Under the pieces are notes generated by a model that saw nothing but the letters and a program-made list of their open reading frames with translations, was not told the origin of the DNA and searched no databases. Source: Coleophoma eucalyptorum (Eukaryota > Ascomycota > Leotiomycetes > Helotiales > Dermateaceae). From it: a stretch of 64,000 nt of DNA. Position numbers and translations under genes: made by a program. Shown here piece after piece: positions 35,500-45,393 of this stretch. Each line of letters opens with the position of its first letter. The stretch's first letter is position 1. The DNA lies in the NCBI GenBank assembly GCA_026120035.1, contig JALRME010000033.1:124001-188000 (forward strand), written 5' to 3'.

Positions 35500-35842
35500 C
35501 TGGAAATTTAGATACAAGGCCCAAGAAGGTGCCTTTTTAATGAAAAGAAATTTTAATTTGATTGTATGTTCTACTGCCTGGCACAAGCAGGATGTAAATA
35601 AGTACTGTGACACACCGCCTTGTATGTACTCGACTACTAAATATTAATGCCAGCAATTTATTTTGAAACTATTGGAAGTAGGCAGTACTTGATGCAATTC
35701 AGGATTGATTTACCAACCTTAGAAAAATATACCTCAATCTCTAGATGCTGTGAGACATAAGATTAAGCCGGCTGGGGTTGTTTTGGTGTGTCACGTGATC
35801 GGAACCTGAACCCCATGGATTCTGCTCACATCTCAGCCCAAA
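35500..35842. other. Intergenic, HET promoter
   Basis: Short gap between the ToxD-like gene and the HET gene. A CACGTG-type core occurs near 35792. Nothing else seen. Confidence 0.4.
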
Positions 35843-37843
35843 ATGCGGCTGAATATGAATCGTTCACTTTTTGCAATTTCGATGGATTCACAATACAGCC
35901 GTTCTTTGTATCAGTACCAGCCGTTGCTTGAAGGCCAGATTAGACTACTTGAGGTCTACGGCCGGACAATTCAGAGAATCGAGCATGTGTTTCTGGCAGA
36001 CAATCCTTCTTATGAAGCTCTTTCTTATTGCTGGGGCGATCCCAGATCGACTGAAAAAATATCCTGCGGCGGTGGTAGTTATATTGAGGTGACAAGAAAC
36101 CTCCAAGCGGCGCTGGTCAACCTTACCCGTACTGAAGCACCCCATAACGCACCAAAAAGACTAGTGTGGGCCGATGCCATTTGTATCAATCAGCAAGATA
36201 TTGAAGAGAAGAATGTACAAGTTGGTATGATGAGAGAGATCTACCGGAATGCTCAAGCGGTCCAAATCTGGCTTGGTGAAGAAGAAAAAGATGATGCCAA
36301 AGGATTTGATCTGCTTCAGAGGCTTCTGCGAGTCTCAGCCTCTCGTACTGCTTCCCAGAATACACACTCCATCAGTTATATGACTCTACGCAATCGCGCC
36401 TTATTTCTTGGCCTGACTGATACGTGGAAAGATGCATTACACGTAGAATCTGGAATTGTTGCTCTGTTGAAAATGGTAGAACGACCCTGGTTTCGAAGAA
36501 TATGGATTGTGCAGGAGGTTGGTGTCGCACGGAAAGCATGGCTGAACTGTGGAAAGTTGTCTATTGGGTGGGAAGACTTCATTCAAGCTATCAGATATAG
36601 TATCGATGTTCGAGTTAGGCCCCTTGAAGGGTATGGCCGAGAGCTGGCACTCAAAATTGCGCAGACTCGCGACACACGACAACACTTTGCACTTGACCAA
36701 ACAATTGAGCATCAAGGAGAGAATTTGCTGAGCCTCCTCTCTCGATTCCACGACTTCGAAGCAACCAATCCTGTAGACATGGTCTATGCTCTGCTTGGTC
36801 TAACTGGCGACTCTGCCAGCGGGACTTCGGGTGACATCAAGGTCAAGATTGATTATGGCCTCGGGAAGAATGAAGTCTATACTCAGGTTGCGAGGATTAT
36901 CTTGTCCAAAACAGGCAGTCTGGATATCTTCAGCGCATGTCACCTTGCTTCAAGCGCAATGAATGGCAGGGTATCATCAATAAATCTGCCTTCATGGGTT
37001 CCAGATTGGAGTTCATCTGGGAAACACATCACCATACGGCTCCAGGGATCTTGGCGACAAGATAACTTTCGCTTTGCAGCATCAGGAACTTCCACTCATT
37101 GCGTTCCCAAATTTCTTAACAATCAAACCCTTGCTCTTAATGGAATTCTCTTCGATAAGATTTCTGCTATGTCTCTGCCAGCTGAGACTAGAATTCAGCC
37201 ACCTAACACGCCAGGTATCCTTGTAATTTTCACGGACTGGTTTAAAGAGATGTACCGCACGCATATCATGTACAGAAGCATTGAGAGGTTGTTTGATTTT
37301 GGGCGACCTAAAGCCAAATATGTTACTGGTGAATCGATGTTCGACGCTTACTGGCAGACTTTGATTTGTGGCTGTTTCGAGCCAGAAGGTTATGAAGTAC
37401 TATACAGCTATTTCCACAACAAGTCTAAAGAGGGAAACTGGAGACACTTCCCACCACCACTTATCCCTCGCAACTTTGCTCCCGGCCTATGGGTTTTTAC
37501 TTTTGCCTATCTCCTGAATTTATTCTGGCTGTTTGTGAAAGGGCTCTTTGGGGTGGGAATGAAACCGGCTGAGGTAGATACCTTGATTTCTGGAAAACAA
37601 GAGCACATGGCCTACGGATTATGGATGTTTGTGAAGACAGACACAGGTTATGTGGGGTTAGTGCCAGTTTCTACAAAGTTGGGTGATTGGATTGGCATCT
37701 TTGAAGGCGGAAAGGTACCCCTAGTCTTGAGGAGGACAGAGGAATCTGAATCTTGGCACCTTATAGGAGAGAGCTACGTACATGGCATTATGCAAGGCGA
37801 GGCCTTTGATGAAAGAAGATGCATTGAAATAAACATCTTGTAG
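35843..37843 (+). CDS. HET-domain protein (heterokaryon incompatibility)
   Basis: Single-exon protein of 666 residues. Canonical HET core: YEALSYCWGDP (about residues 55-65), LVWADAICINQQDIEEKN and RPWFRRIWIVQEVGVARKAWLNCGKLSI; then NPVDMVYALLGL, a hallmark of the C-terminal half. The end includes a hydrophobic stretch (WVFTFAYLLNLFWLFVKGLFG) and a final GESYVHGIMQGEAFDE, which is the usual C-terminal signature of this family. ATG at 35843; a second in-frame ATG follows four codons later. Function by family: programmed cell-death trigger in non-self recognition. It is intact, unlike the HET relic 18 kb to its left. Confidence 0.92.
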   Translation: MRLNMNRSLFAISMDSQYSRSLYQYQPLLEGQIRLLEVYGRTIQRIEHVFLADNPSYEALSYCWGDPRSTEKISCGGGSYIEVTRNLQAALVNLTRTEAPHNAPKRLVWADAICINQQDIEEKNVQVGMMREIYRNAQAVQIWLGEEEKDDAKGFDLLQRLLRVSASRTASQNTHSISYMTLRNRALFLGLTDTWKDALHVESGIVALLKMVERPWFRRIWIVQEVGVARKAWLNCGKLSIGWEDFIQAIRYSIDVRVRPLEGYGRELALKIAQTRDTRQHFALDQTIEHQGENLLSLLSRFHDFEATNPVDMVYALLGLTGDSASGTSGDIKVKIDYGLGKNEVYTQVARIILSKTGSLDIFSACHLASSAMNGRVSSINLPSWVPDWSSSGKHITIRLQGSWRQDNFRFAASGTSTHCVPKFLNNQTLALNGILFDKISAMSLPAETRIQPPNTPGILVIFTDWFKEMYRTHIMYRSIERLFDFGRPKAKYVTGESMFDAYWQTLICGCFEPEGYEVLYSYFHNKSKEGNWRHFPPPLIPRNFAPGLWVFTFAYLLNLFWLFVKGLFGVGMKPAEVDTLISGKQEHMAYGLWMFVKTDTGYVGLVPVSTKLGDWIGIFEGGKVPLVLRRTEESESWHLIGESYVHGIMQGEAFDERRCIEINIL

Positions 37844-38163
37844 ATAGTACCGCAGATTTCAACGTCACCATTTTGTCATTATAGTTTACGATGATAAGTA
37901 AATCAATCATTTGAAAGAGATGGTGAAATACAACTGCATTGCTGAACGACCATAATTATAATGGAAATTATTCCAAAATATACGCAGAGAAAGTAGCTAA
38001 TGACGTTTGCTTTGTTTTATCTTTTTCTATACCTTGCTTTTCAGGCGTCTCTAAGCCAATCCTAGAAACCATATACATGCTATGCTTCGCCGCTCCAGTT
38101 ATGAACCTGAAGAATTTATTATACATAGGGTATAATAATACAGGATAAAAGTATCTGTCAAAG
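37844..38163. other. Intergenic, no gene seen
   Basis: 3' flank of the HET gene, AT-rich. Short opposing ORFs at 37939-38183 show no coding features. Confidence 0.4.
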
Positions 38164-38650
38164 TTAGAATGGCCCCCCTGCACACCTGGGATCTATCTCC
38201 GACAAACTTTGTACTAGTTGTTCCAAGTTGACGCCAGTTTTGAGCTTATCTTGGTGATGGTCACAGATGTGTTGTCTCATGGACTTCTGATTCTCGAGAT
38301 AGCGTAGCTCATGACAATATAGGCATCGTGTAACTGTGCAGTGTGTAAACCGTCTCCATAACCCATCTTTAGGATTATATGCTATTCGAGCCCGTCGGCG
38401 TTGGACCAGCTGCCGTGCACATTGTTCGACAGCTAGCCTGATATCGGGTCGACTCATGAATTTCTTGATGTTGGTTTCAATAGGCTGCTCTCTTATTCTT
38501 ACAGTAAACTGGAGCCATGATTCATCGACGAGGAATCAGTGCGGTAGAGTGGGAAAATGGTTCGCCCATTCCAAAAAATACTGCAGTAAACCAACCTCGA
38601 CTCAGAACTTGGCCACTAAATATCTTCCTGGTATAGCTAGGCTCAACTTA
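38164..38650 (-). pseudogene. C2H2-like zinc-binding fragment with in-frame stops
   Basis: The open part 38164-38457 encodes RCLYCHELRYLENQKSMRQ then HICDHH: a C-x2-C-x14-H-x3-H pattern. The same frame continues upstream in coding-like sequence (LQYFLEWANHFPTLPH, stop, FLVDESWLQFTVRI) interrupted by TGA at about 38535 and at about 38608. Both stops are TGA, consistent with G-to-A change of Trp or C-to-T-type decay. I do not recognise the family. Read as a relic of a zinc-finger-containing gene; a small functional ORF from 38457 is the alternative. Confidence 0.4.
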
Positions 38651-38930
38651 TCTGGGATTTTGGTCAGTCCAATCGGCTTTGCACCTTTCTGATAGTCCGA
38701 AAAGACATTAGCGCTTAGAAATCGCAAAGATCTCGAGATTCGAGGCGTGGGGTATCTGAACGAGACGAACGATCACTAAAGTAAATGCAACACGTCCAAC
38801 TACTCAAGTGTGCTTCAAGTACACCTTGGTAAGCTGGGCTTTTATAAATTAAAGAATATAAATAGAATGACGGTAGTAATGCTAAGCTACTGAAGTGCTG
38901 TAGATAGATCATGTTAAGAATCAAAACAAA

Positions 38931-39910
38931 ATGATGAAATCGGGATGGTATGCCCGTATCACTAGCAAATTTCTAGAACAATCCGGTTGGAGAATTGATG
39001 CCACGAATGACAAATCGGTCCAAGTCAAAACGTTCGATGTTTTCTTCTCGTCTGACGTATATAACAGGGCGTTCACAGTTCAAGATACACTCCAGCCATT
39101 ACAGACTTTACGCGCACCAGAATGGTCACACGCAGCAGACTGACAAATCTCAAAATTTGGTTCCCATCCAATTCTAAGAATGCGGAGGGCGCACTTCGAG
39201 GTGCATACTTCCAAAATAACCCAGAAAAGATGTTTATGTCTGTTCCGCTTACGTTGGGGAACTCACCCGACACCTTTGGCCACGAATATGGGCACTATAT
39301 ATGGGTATTGGCAGTGGAATTTCTAGGCGAGGGTGGTCCACACAGCTTCTGCGAGCCAACTACAAAGTTACAGCTTCCCGTGGGGGAGGGATTCGCAACT
39401 GCCTTCGGCTTTGCAGCACTGGTCGAGACTCCGCTCATGAAAGTCCGAGGCCAGAAATGTCGTACAGATAACTCTGAGGGAAAACTGAGCTGTACAGACA
39501 TTGATGGGTTCCGTTGCTCGATTTTGAATAAGCTAAGAACCCAAGAGGGCCGCTGCGCTGCTTTCATTTGGGACTTGTTCGCCATGGAAAATATAGACCT
39601 GACCCGGTTCAACTCGCCTGATTTAGGTAACGTCGATTTCCTGGCCTACCGAGATCATGATTTGCAAGTCAGGCCTTACCACCTATTCTGGCGTGCTGTT
39701 GCGGAAATGCCACCTTCAGGTGGAGTAGCAGATACAGAATGGTCTGGTGCTGATGAATACTGGTATGTGTGCAGTACTTCCCTGCAACTGCAAAAGAGAA
39801 ATCCTTCAATTTTGAGCTTACACTCGTATTTATGTGGTCTCTTCAAAGTACCTCATTCTTCCAAGGCAGGGGGATACTGCATGGGATCTCTTGCGCTACA
39901 ATTGGGCTGA
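38931..39910 (+). pseudogene. HExxH zinc metalloprotease-like gene, frameshifted or truncated
   Basis: The 39122-39910 frame contains DTFGHEYGHYIW (HExxH zinc site) and, 25 residues on, GEGFATAFGFAALVE, whose Glu could be a third ligand or catalytic partner. GGPHSFCEPTT between them is typical of a fungal family of predicted metallopeptidases. The 38931-39143 frame (VYNRAFTVQDTLQPLQTLRAPEW) looks like the preceding segment but is one base out of register near 39143. The 3' end is also odd: a plausible C-terminus (LRYNWADLGF) lies in another frame from about 39885. No signal peptide or N-terminal domain is seen, so the 5' end may be lost. A miscalled intron is possible for one of the breaks. 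Confidence 0.5.
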
Positions 39911-40073
39911 TTTAGGATTTGAACGATATAGACCAACAGATATATGATGCTACGATTGCATTTCTAAGTTGATGCCAACTACCTCCTTATGTATACTTTA
40001 TGTCTGACTATATATCTATGAATTATTTTGGCTTATATAGATGCGATACTAGTACAATATACTAAGTTTTAGC
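39911..40073. other. Intergenic
   Basis: AT-rich flank with several TATATA stretches; nothing identifiable. Confidence 0.3.
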
Positions 40074-40267
40074 TCAGCACGGACTGAACGTCATTCCTAA
40101 TTCCTGTTCTCTAATCTTGGCCGTCATGACCTTTAAACGCACATTATCCGCCACGATATACGGATCGTTTTGTATTTGGAGCTCATCGTGCTTGGTATTA
40201 CATTGAGTCCACCCGACAGCTGCACAACGGCACACATCCTGTACTTCTCTAGAAACCTTGTATAGTC
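40074..40267 (-). other. Orphan coding-like 3' exon
   Basis: Minus-strand frame ending with TGA at 40074 encodes a stretch with coding character (VCRCAAVGWTQCNTKHDEL, IVADNVRLKVMTAKIREQEL). A CTTAG acceptor-like site lies at its 5' edge near 40267 and open sequence continues upstream in another frame to about 40390. I do not recognise it. It may be the last exon of a small gene or a relic. Confidence 0.25.
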
Positions 40268-40474
40268 TCTAAGAGGGAATCCTTCCTTGATATCTTGCCT
40301 AGATAGCACTAAAGACTAACTTTCTATGGCAGGAGCTCCACTTAGCTCGCTACTATCCGAACCTTTCAAAACAGGTTCTAAAGGCTTTCGCCCAGTGACT
40401 ACATAACTATGTAATAGCATTATTTCTTAGCATAAATATTCCCATAATAATATCAAGCGATCAGGGCAGACTCA
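40268..40474. other. Intergenic
   Basis: Between the orphan exon and the methyltransferase stop; contains open but unrecognised minus-strand sequence. No separate gene supported. Confidence 0.3.
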
Positions 40475-41927
40475 CTAGGTATGCGAAGCATGGATATATC
40501 TATCTTGCAATTCTTTTCTGACCTTGGAGAGAAAAACCTCGACTCTAACCCTCTCCCAGCCAAGCACTACTCCAAGAAGCCTCAACCCAGCAGGCTCAAG
40601 GAGTTCCGCTACAGTGTGATACTTCCAGGCGCCTATTTCTTTTAATCTCCTATCTCTAGGCCACATACCTATAGGTACGGTGAACTTGTGTTCCTTCACA
40701 TCCTCGAACCCTGCATCAATTACCCATTGCTTCAGTTTTGGGCCTGGTAAGTACTCGCGCCCAATCCTGGCTAGCGCTTGGTATGAGTACTCGTGGAAGC
40801 TGACGAGATATGAATCGTTCGGTATTGAGTCATCTGGGCTGGTCACTGTTGTGTCCCAATCTTTGAATTCACAATATCCCCCTGGTTTAAGGAATCTTCA
40901 AAGCAATCAAGTCAGCAAAATCTTGTTCTCAAACGGGTTTTGACTGGAAAGTCTTTGAAGATTTACTTATATGCCTCTCTTGCTAGCTTTGGGTAGTCTG
41001 CCAGAGCACCAATCATATACCGGCAGTGAATAAAATCAAACGGTACATTGTAGGTCCCTACGGAGGAAATTGTCAGTTTAGGCCAATCAAGTAAATCTAC
41101 AGCAGCATACAATCTTGCTCAACATCATCGACCTCGAACCTCACATTCGGAGGTACCCTGTAACAGTCAGCATCACTGTTTATAAAAACGGCCTTTCCAC
41201 AGGAATAGAAGGCAGATTGTACTAACTAACATATTAGGTTGCGTGGGACTAAGATCGACCCCGAAAATCTCCGTAGACGGATAACGGTCAGCTACACGTA
41301 AAAATGAGTGTCAGTTGAGATTTAGTGGAAGCGCGCTAATTTCGCTCGAAGACAGATAGAAGCTTTACCCATCTCAATAGCCCAGATGCCGGTTCCTGTC
41401 CCAATATCCAATATTCTTTGTGGGCTATTACCAATCGGGGCGGTTGTGAGTTCTCCACTGAGGATTAGTGTAGATTGATGATGATGCATATCTAAGTATA
41501 TCAGCACCATGTTTGAGAGGCGTTTCATTTACTAGGTACACACCTAAACGATCGCTCTCTGCTTCGTCATTGGGGAGGAAATATTCTATGTGTGATTTAA
41601 GCCACTTGCTGCGTACATCAAACGAAGAGTGCAAGGGTCATGGGGTTTGGAGTCTAGGGAACTGACTTCCTTCTTGATATGCATGATATCGACGGCCGTT
41701 CTCGTATACGTGCTCTTTGATACTCGATGTGAGAGATGCTGTATACTTATTTCTTATTGTTCCTCATCATTAGCGTGACTTCGAACGTCATGAAATGTCC
41801 CCTGGCGAATCTCTTTCGCTACTTACAAGGATTCGCCATAGGTAGGGTCAGTCTCCAAGTTCTGATCGATCTCGACGGGGCCCGAGAAATCGACCATTGT
41901 ATTCTTATAATCAAAACGCGACTCCAT
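40475..41927 (-). CDS. LaeA-like class I SAM-dependent methyltransferase
   Basis: S-adenosylmethionine-dependent methyltransferase of the LaeA-like group; substrate unknown, and family members range from global regulators to small-molecule methylases. Eight exons: 41927-41827, 41752-41667, 41585-41544, 41491-41369, 41291-41231, 41157-41111, 41057-40967 and 40895-40475, total 323 residues. Landmarks: ENGRRYHAYQEGKYFLPNDEAESDRLD, motif I RILDIGTGTGIWAIEM, IFGVDLSPTQPNMVPPNV, then EVDDVEQDW rebuilt by the intron 41110-41058, IHCRYM, and KPGGYCEFKDWD. The protein continues to WKYHTVAELLEPAGLRLL, usual for the family. The first intron's acceptor (41753) is chosen to keep frame. It is head-to-head with nothing; its neighbour at 42530 is on the same strand. 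Confidence 0.9.
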
Positions 41928-42529
41928 GCAAGTATATGAACAAGAATACGGCCGCAGTGATGACGCGACTTAGCAGAAGGAAAAGTTGCCGGAGGTCTGC
42001 GAAAGGGGTGTGGATTTAATTTATACCCCACTTATTCTTCGGATCTGCTCTTGCTACATTAAGTAATAACTCCTTTCAACACCTGGGTTCGAAATGGAGT
42101 GGTTTCTGGATTCGGCTGCTGACCCATGTGACTTCCCTCGCTCGATCTGTACGCATAAGCGAGTGATATTCGCATCCCAGTAACAAGAAACCTGGTGAGT
42201 CGAAGGCTCTGAATATGGTGAGAAGGATAACTTGTAGGGAGAAGTTAGAGTAGAGTCGGGATAGGGAGTTGTCAGTCCGGAAAGTTGCCGCGGCTTCGAG
42301 GGGTGAGAAGGGTGCAAGCACAACAAAGAGGGGCTATGAAGGACGACCGGAGAGCGGATGAGTGGAAAGGAGACAGGGGAATAGGTGAAGTTGAAGCATA
42401 CTGGGCTTGGTTGATATAACTCGGCTTGTGGACTTTTTATCAATTGGATGGAGTTGTAGAGCATCAATTGTAGGAAGTAGCATTGACCTAGAATAGAAAG
42501 ATACTCAACCCATTTCACATATTCCATGC
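41928..42529. other. Intergenic, no gene supported
   Basis: A minus-strand ORF (42054-42527) lies here but is rich in Pro/Ser/Tyr without recognisable motifs and sits in the expected leader/trailer zone; I do not call it. Nothing else seen. Confidence 0.4.
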
Positions 42530-43450
42530 CTAGTTAGAAGGAATCCTTTCTAGCCAAATGGAGGATTCAATACCTTCAGGCCCAAATGAACGTTTTCCAT
42601 CAACAACTTCCTCGGTCGTAGCTATCACAAGATCAGAAAAACCGACCCCCCGCTCTCGCACCCGCTTTAAGTCTTCCTGTGTCTGCGCCCCGCGCACAAC
42701 TACCTTTGTCCTCCCAGTTCCCTGAGGAACACCAACATCGAAGGTGAATGATTTCCCAGCAATGTCTTGGGAGTTTACCATTGGTTTGGAACCCAAGATT
42801 TTGGAGTAGAGCGTAACATAGTCGGCCAGCAAATTCTGTGGGACGAGAATCTGGCATGCAGCAATTCCGGTCGCGCCACAAGGATGTGTCGTCTTCTCCT
42901 TGTCATCAGAGGCAACTCTGAAGGTCCTTTTTGTTACATCATGGCAAAAGAAAGGAGCGTCGATTCTTCCGCCGGGGAAGAGATTGTGACTGGGGGTCTT
43001 CTCTCCATCTTGGAAAATGGGTCGTGTCACCTTCCACTTCACCTCTGCGCCATCTGCTCGCTTTCGAGATCCAGCAATAGGTTCCTGAAACTTGACGCCA
43101 AGACCTGCATCTTTGTCTGGTTCGTCCGCCAACCTCTTGTTGACTGTGTCAATGCACTCCTCGGCAGGTATGGTTGTGCTCGTCAGTGCGAAATCAATCA
43201 ATCCGTTCTGTTTGGGCCCCCAAAATCTCATGGGAAGGGTCACATCATCAAGAGATGGCGGTGTATCGTACCAATTGAATAGTTCGAGGTAGGTGCCATC
43301 AGCGAAGATGATGAGTTTGTTACGAGAAGCTTGGCCGTTGTGATAGCCTCCGGGTGTAATGGTGAAGTTAGCGGTGAGCCAGGCCGGAGGGTCTTCAAAG
43401 AAATCAGTAGGAACTAGAAGGACAATATGATCGATTTGGGTCCAAGTCAT
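42530..43450 (-). CDS. Glyoxalase-like domain protein
   Basis: Single exon, 306 residues, normal for the fungal glyoxalase-like (Glyoxalase_3 type) family. N-terminus TQIDHIVLLVP is the first beta strand with the metal-ligand-type His; ITPGGYHNGQASRNKLIIFADGTYLELF gives the second strand set with Glu. HPCGATGIAACQILVP begins the second half. Members belong to the VOC superfamily and are often uncharacterised; the reaction is unknown. It lies on the same strand upstream of the LaeA-like gene, about 600 nt apart. Start is the ATG at 43450; an in-frame ATG further upstream was not found. Confidence 0.88.
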   Translation of the reverse strand: MTWTQIDHIVLLVPTDFFEDPPAWLTANFTITPGGYHNGQASRNKLIIFADGTYLELFNWYDTPPSLDDVTLPMRFWGPKQNGLIDFALTSTTIPAEECIDTVNKRLADEPDKDAGLGVKFQEPIAGSRKRADGAEVKWKVTRPIFQDGEKTPSHNLFPGGRIDAPFFCHDVTKRTFRVASDDKEKTTHPCGATGIAACQILVPQNLLADYVTLYSKILGSKPMVNSQDIAGKSFTFDVGVPQGTGRTKVVVRGAQTQEDLKRVRERGVGFSDLVIATTEEVVDGKRSFGPEGIESSIWLERIPSN

Positions 43451-43878
43451 CTTGGAAGACGTGCTTGGATGCTAACTTCTCAGGGCTTGTCGAGCTTGTG
43501 CTTGTACTTGCCGGGTGGTCGTTGCTTATCAGCAAAATACCTGCAATACTAAGGTCAAACCCCTGCCAGCCTGCTTGAGATAGGCGAGACGATTGATGGA
43601 GAGACCATTTCTCGTCTAAGCTCCTCTCTACAACCTTTCCTACCAAAACCAGCCGACCGAGCATATCTTATGACGCAAGGTGAAAAACAAAGGCAACTAC
43701 TTGTTTTCCGCCTCCCAGTGCACGAATCATAAGACGTAAAAGTCTCGTGTGTTGGAACTTTCTGCTAGGTGATCGCATAAACTAAATTTGGTGCTTTTAA
43801 GTCAATCTGCTGCTGCTTAAGATGTTTTTTGTTCTGTACGCTTTATTGATGGTTACAAAACGAAACAGCAAAATGAAA
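43451..43878. other. Intergenic, 5S downstream side
   Basis: Promoter of the glyoxalase-like gene. Just beyond the 5S gene's 3' end is a TTTTC stretch (43875-43878 on the minus strand), a usual pol III stop. No protein gene. Confidence 0.4.
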
Positions 43879-43997
43879 ACATACAACAGTAGGTATTCGC
43901 TGGTGGTCACCCACCCAACTACTAATCTACCGATCTGAGGCTTGTGTATGGCAGAGCGGACGGGATGCCCAATTCTCCTCAGTCTATGGTCGTATGT
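43879..43997 (-). rRNA. 5S ribosomal RNA, full length (119 nt)
   Basis: On the minus strand the RNA begins ACATACGACCATAG and ends CTACTGTTGTATGT, followed by a T run. The ends form the nine-pair helix I. The C-box region AGTAGTTGGGTGGGTGACC and CACCAGCG is standard. The helix II region is unusual: GACTGAGG near position 15 pairs with CCTCAGATC, keeping eight pairs with the usual single bulge, although the sequence differs from the GGGTGTGG/CCACACGCC type I know from Aspergillus and relatives. That covariation suggests a real, transcribed variant 5S gene and not a decayed copy. Confidence 0.88.
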
Positions 43998-44071
43998 GGA
44001 AACATCTTCCATTATTTAAATCTATATTCCAGGCCCAAATACAACAAGATGTGAGAAGCAAAAAATCAAAA

Positions 44072-44136
44072 ACATACAACAGTAGGTATTCGCTGGTGGT
44101 CACCCACCCAACTACTAATCTACCGATCTAAGGCTT
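44072..44136 (-). pseudogene. 5S rRNA 3'-half fragment
   Basis: 65 nt match the 3' half of the full 5S gene (equivalent to 43879-43943) with one change (G to A in the + strand). The A-rich flank beyond the 3' end also resembles that of the full gene, so a local duplication followed by loss of the 5' half is likely. It keeps the C-box but not the start. Confidence 0.8.
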
Positions 44137-45105
44137 TCATAAGATCAATACTCAGAAAGACCGCTCCTGGCTTAGATGGTGAGCACGCCGCCCTACCAAG
44201 TTAAGTAGGCTATGTAAGTACGCCACGGACACAAATTGAGATATGAAAAAGGGTGGCTGTGTAGAGAGTGACAAGTATTAGAATATGTCATATACACCTG
44301 AAATTGCGATCTCTATTATATATAAGCTGTTATTGCAATATTACTGCTAGCCCAAATGATCCGTGGTCTCGTGTCTCCTTCGAAGTTGCTATAAGTAAAG
44401 AATTTAATTTGAATCAAGTACAGCGCTTTTATTTAATATGATAGTTACGAACTTGTTTAAAACTTTCTACTTTTCTAGATCCTCCAAATCCTTTAGATCT
44501 TCATTATAACTCTTGTAACTCCCAGGATCTAATCACTTTCATAATACCCTATACTATCTACTGATAGTACTGTATATAGACCTTCTATTAAATTTTAGGC
44601 TATAAGTTATTATGTGTTCGCAATAGTAGACTTGTAACTCGGCTAGTATAGGAACTAACTCTGATCCGATAGCCTCATTAAGGTAAAGCTAGAACCCTGT
44701 CTAACACAGGAGGTGTAGTCGAATACGGAAAGCTCTCTTGGGAAAAGGAGAGGATAAAGTTCCAGAAATAATACATTGTTACCATCTGGATCTTTAGTCT
44801 TTTAGGTACGAACACCTAAAGCTCGTAATACACTCTGCTAGCAGTTTGCAGGCTTAATCATAGAGACTTATATAAAAGGGGAGTTATCTATTACTACAAG
44901 AGAAGAAACACTAGACATATCGCTTTATACGCTTTAGTAGGACTTCTGGTGGAAGCAAAACTGGACAGATCAATGAGAAATAGCGATAAAAGCAGAAAGC
45001 CGTAGTCAGATTTCATAACAGGAAGGCTAGTGGTTAATAGTCATGTATTAGCAGGCGACTTTCAACTAAGCTACACTAGAGAGCTATAGATCAGAATTTA
45101 AAGAT
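44137..45105. other. AT-rich, RIP-like region without genes
   Basis: Strongly TA-rich from about 44390 to 45100, with frequent TATA and CTATA motifs and stops in all frames. It looks like mutated repeat DNA; no transposase frame can be read. Confidence 0.45.
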
Positions 45106-45393
45106 CTAAATCCATAGTTCGTCGGCTTCCTTATATCTCGAGTCGGCCCGAAGAATCTTTGCTACTTCAGAGCCTGGTGGACAAATTCCCAACGCTGTAA
45201 GTCCGTAGTGATTCCTCACGTGGAAATCGATATTATCTTCTGCTAGCAGCAGGGTTAAGAACTCAACTCGTTGGAACTCCGCTACATAATGAAGTGGTGT
45301 TCTCTTGCCCAGGTCTTTCGCATTAACACTCGCACGTGGTTGTCTATCTTTCTCCTTCTTCCCGCTCCTCCTCCCTGGCTTCCTTAGTTATCA
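45106..45393 (-). pseudogene. Ankyrin-repeat gene relic (C-terminal part)
   Basis: An open minus-strand frame without ATG, bounded by a TAA near 45393 and a TAG at 45106, contains one and a half ankyrin repeats: VNAKDLGKRTPLHYVAEF then VEFLTLLLAEDNIDFHVRNHYGLTALGI. Such repeats end fungal NLR-like (NACHT-ankyrin) and related proteins. A basic/Glu-rich segment precedes them. The rest of the gene was not found around it. Confidence 0.6.

Noticed and set aside
42054..42527. 157-residue minus-strand ORF beside the glyoxalase-like gene
   Set aside because: Pro/Ser-rich, no family resemblance, and positioned in the flank of two real genes.
34301..43450. Secondary-metabolite cluster around the ToxD-like reductase and LaeA-like methyltransferase
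   Set aside because: No PKS, NRPS, terpene cyclase or P450 is present between or beside them.
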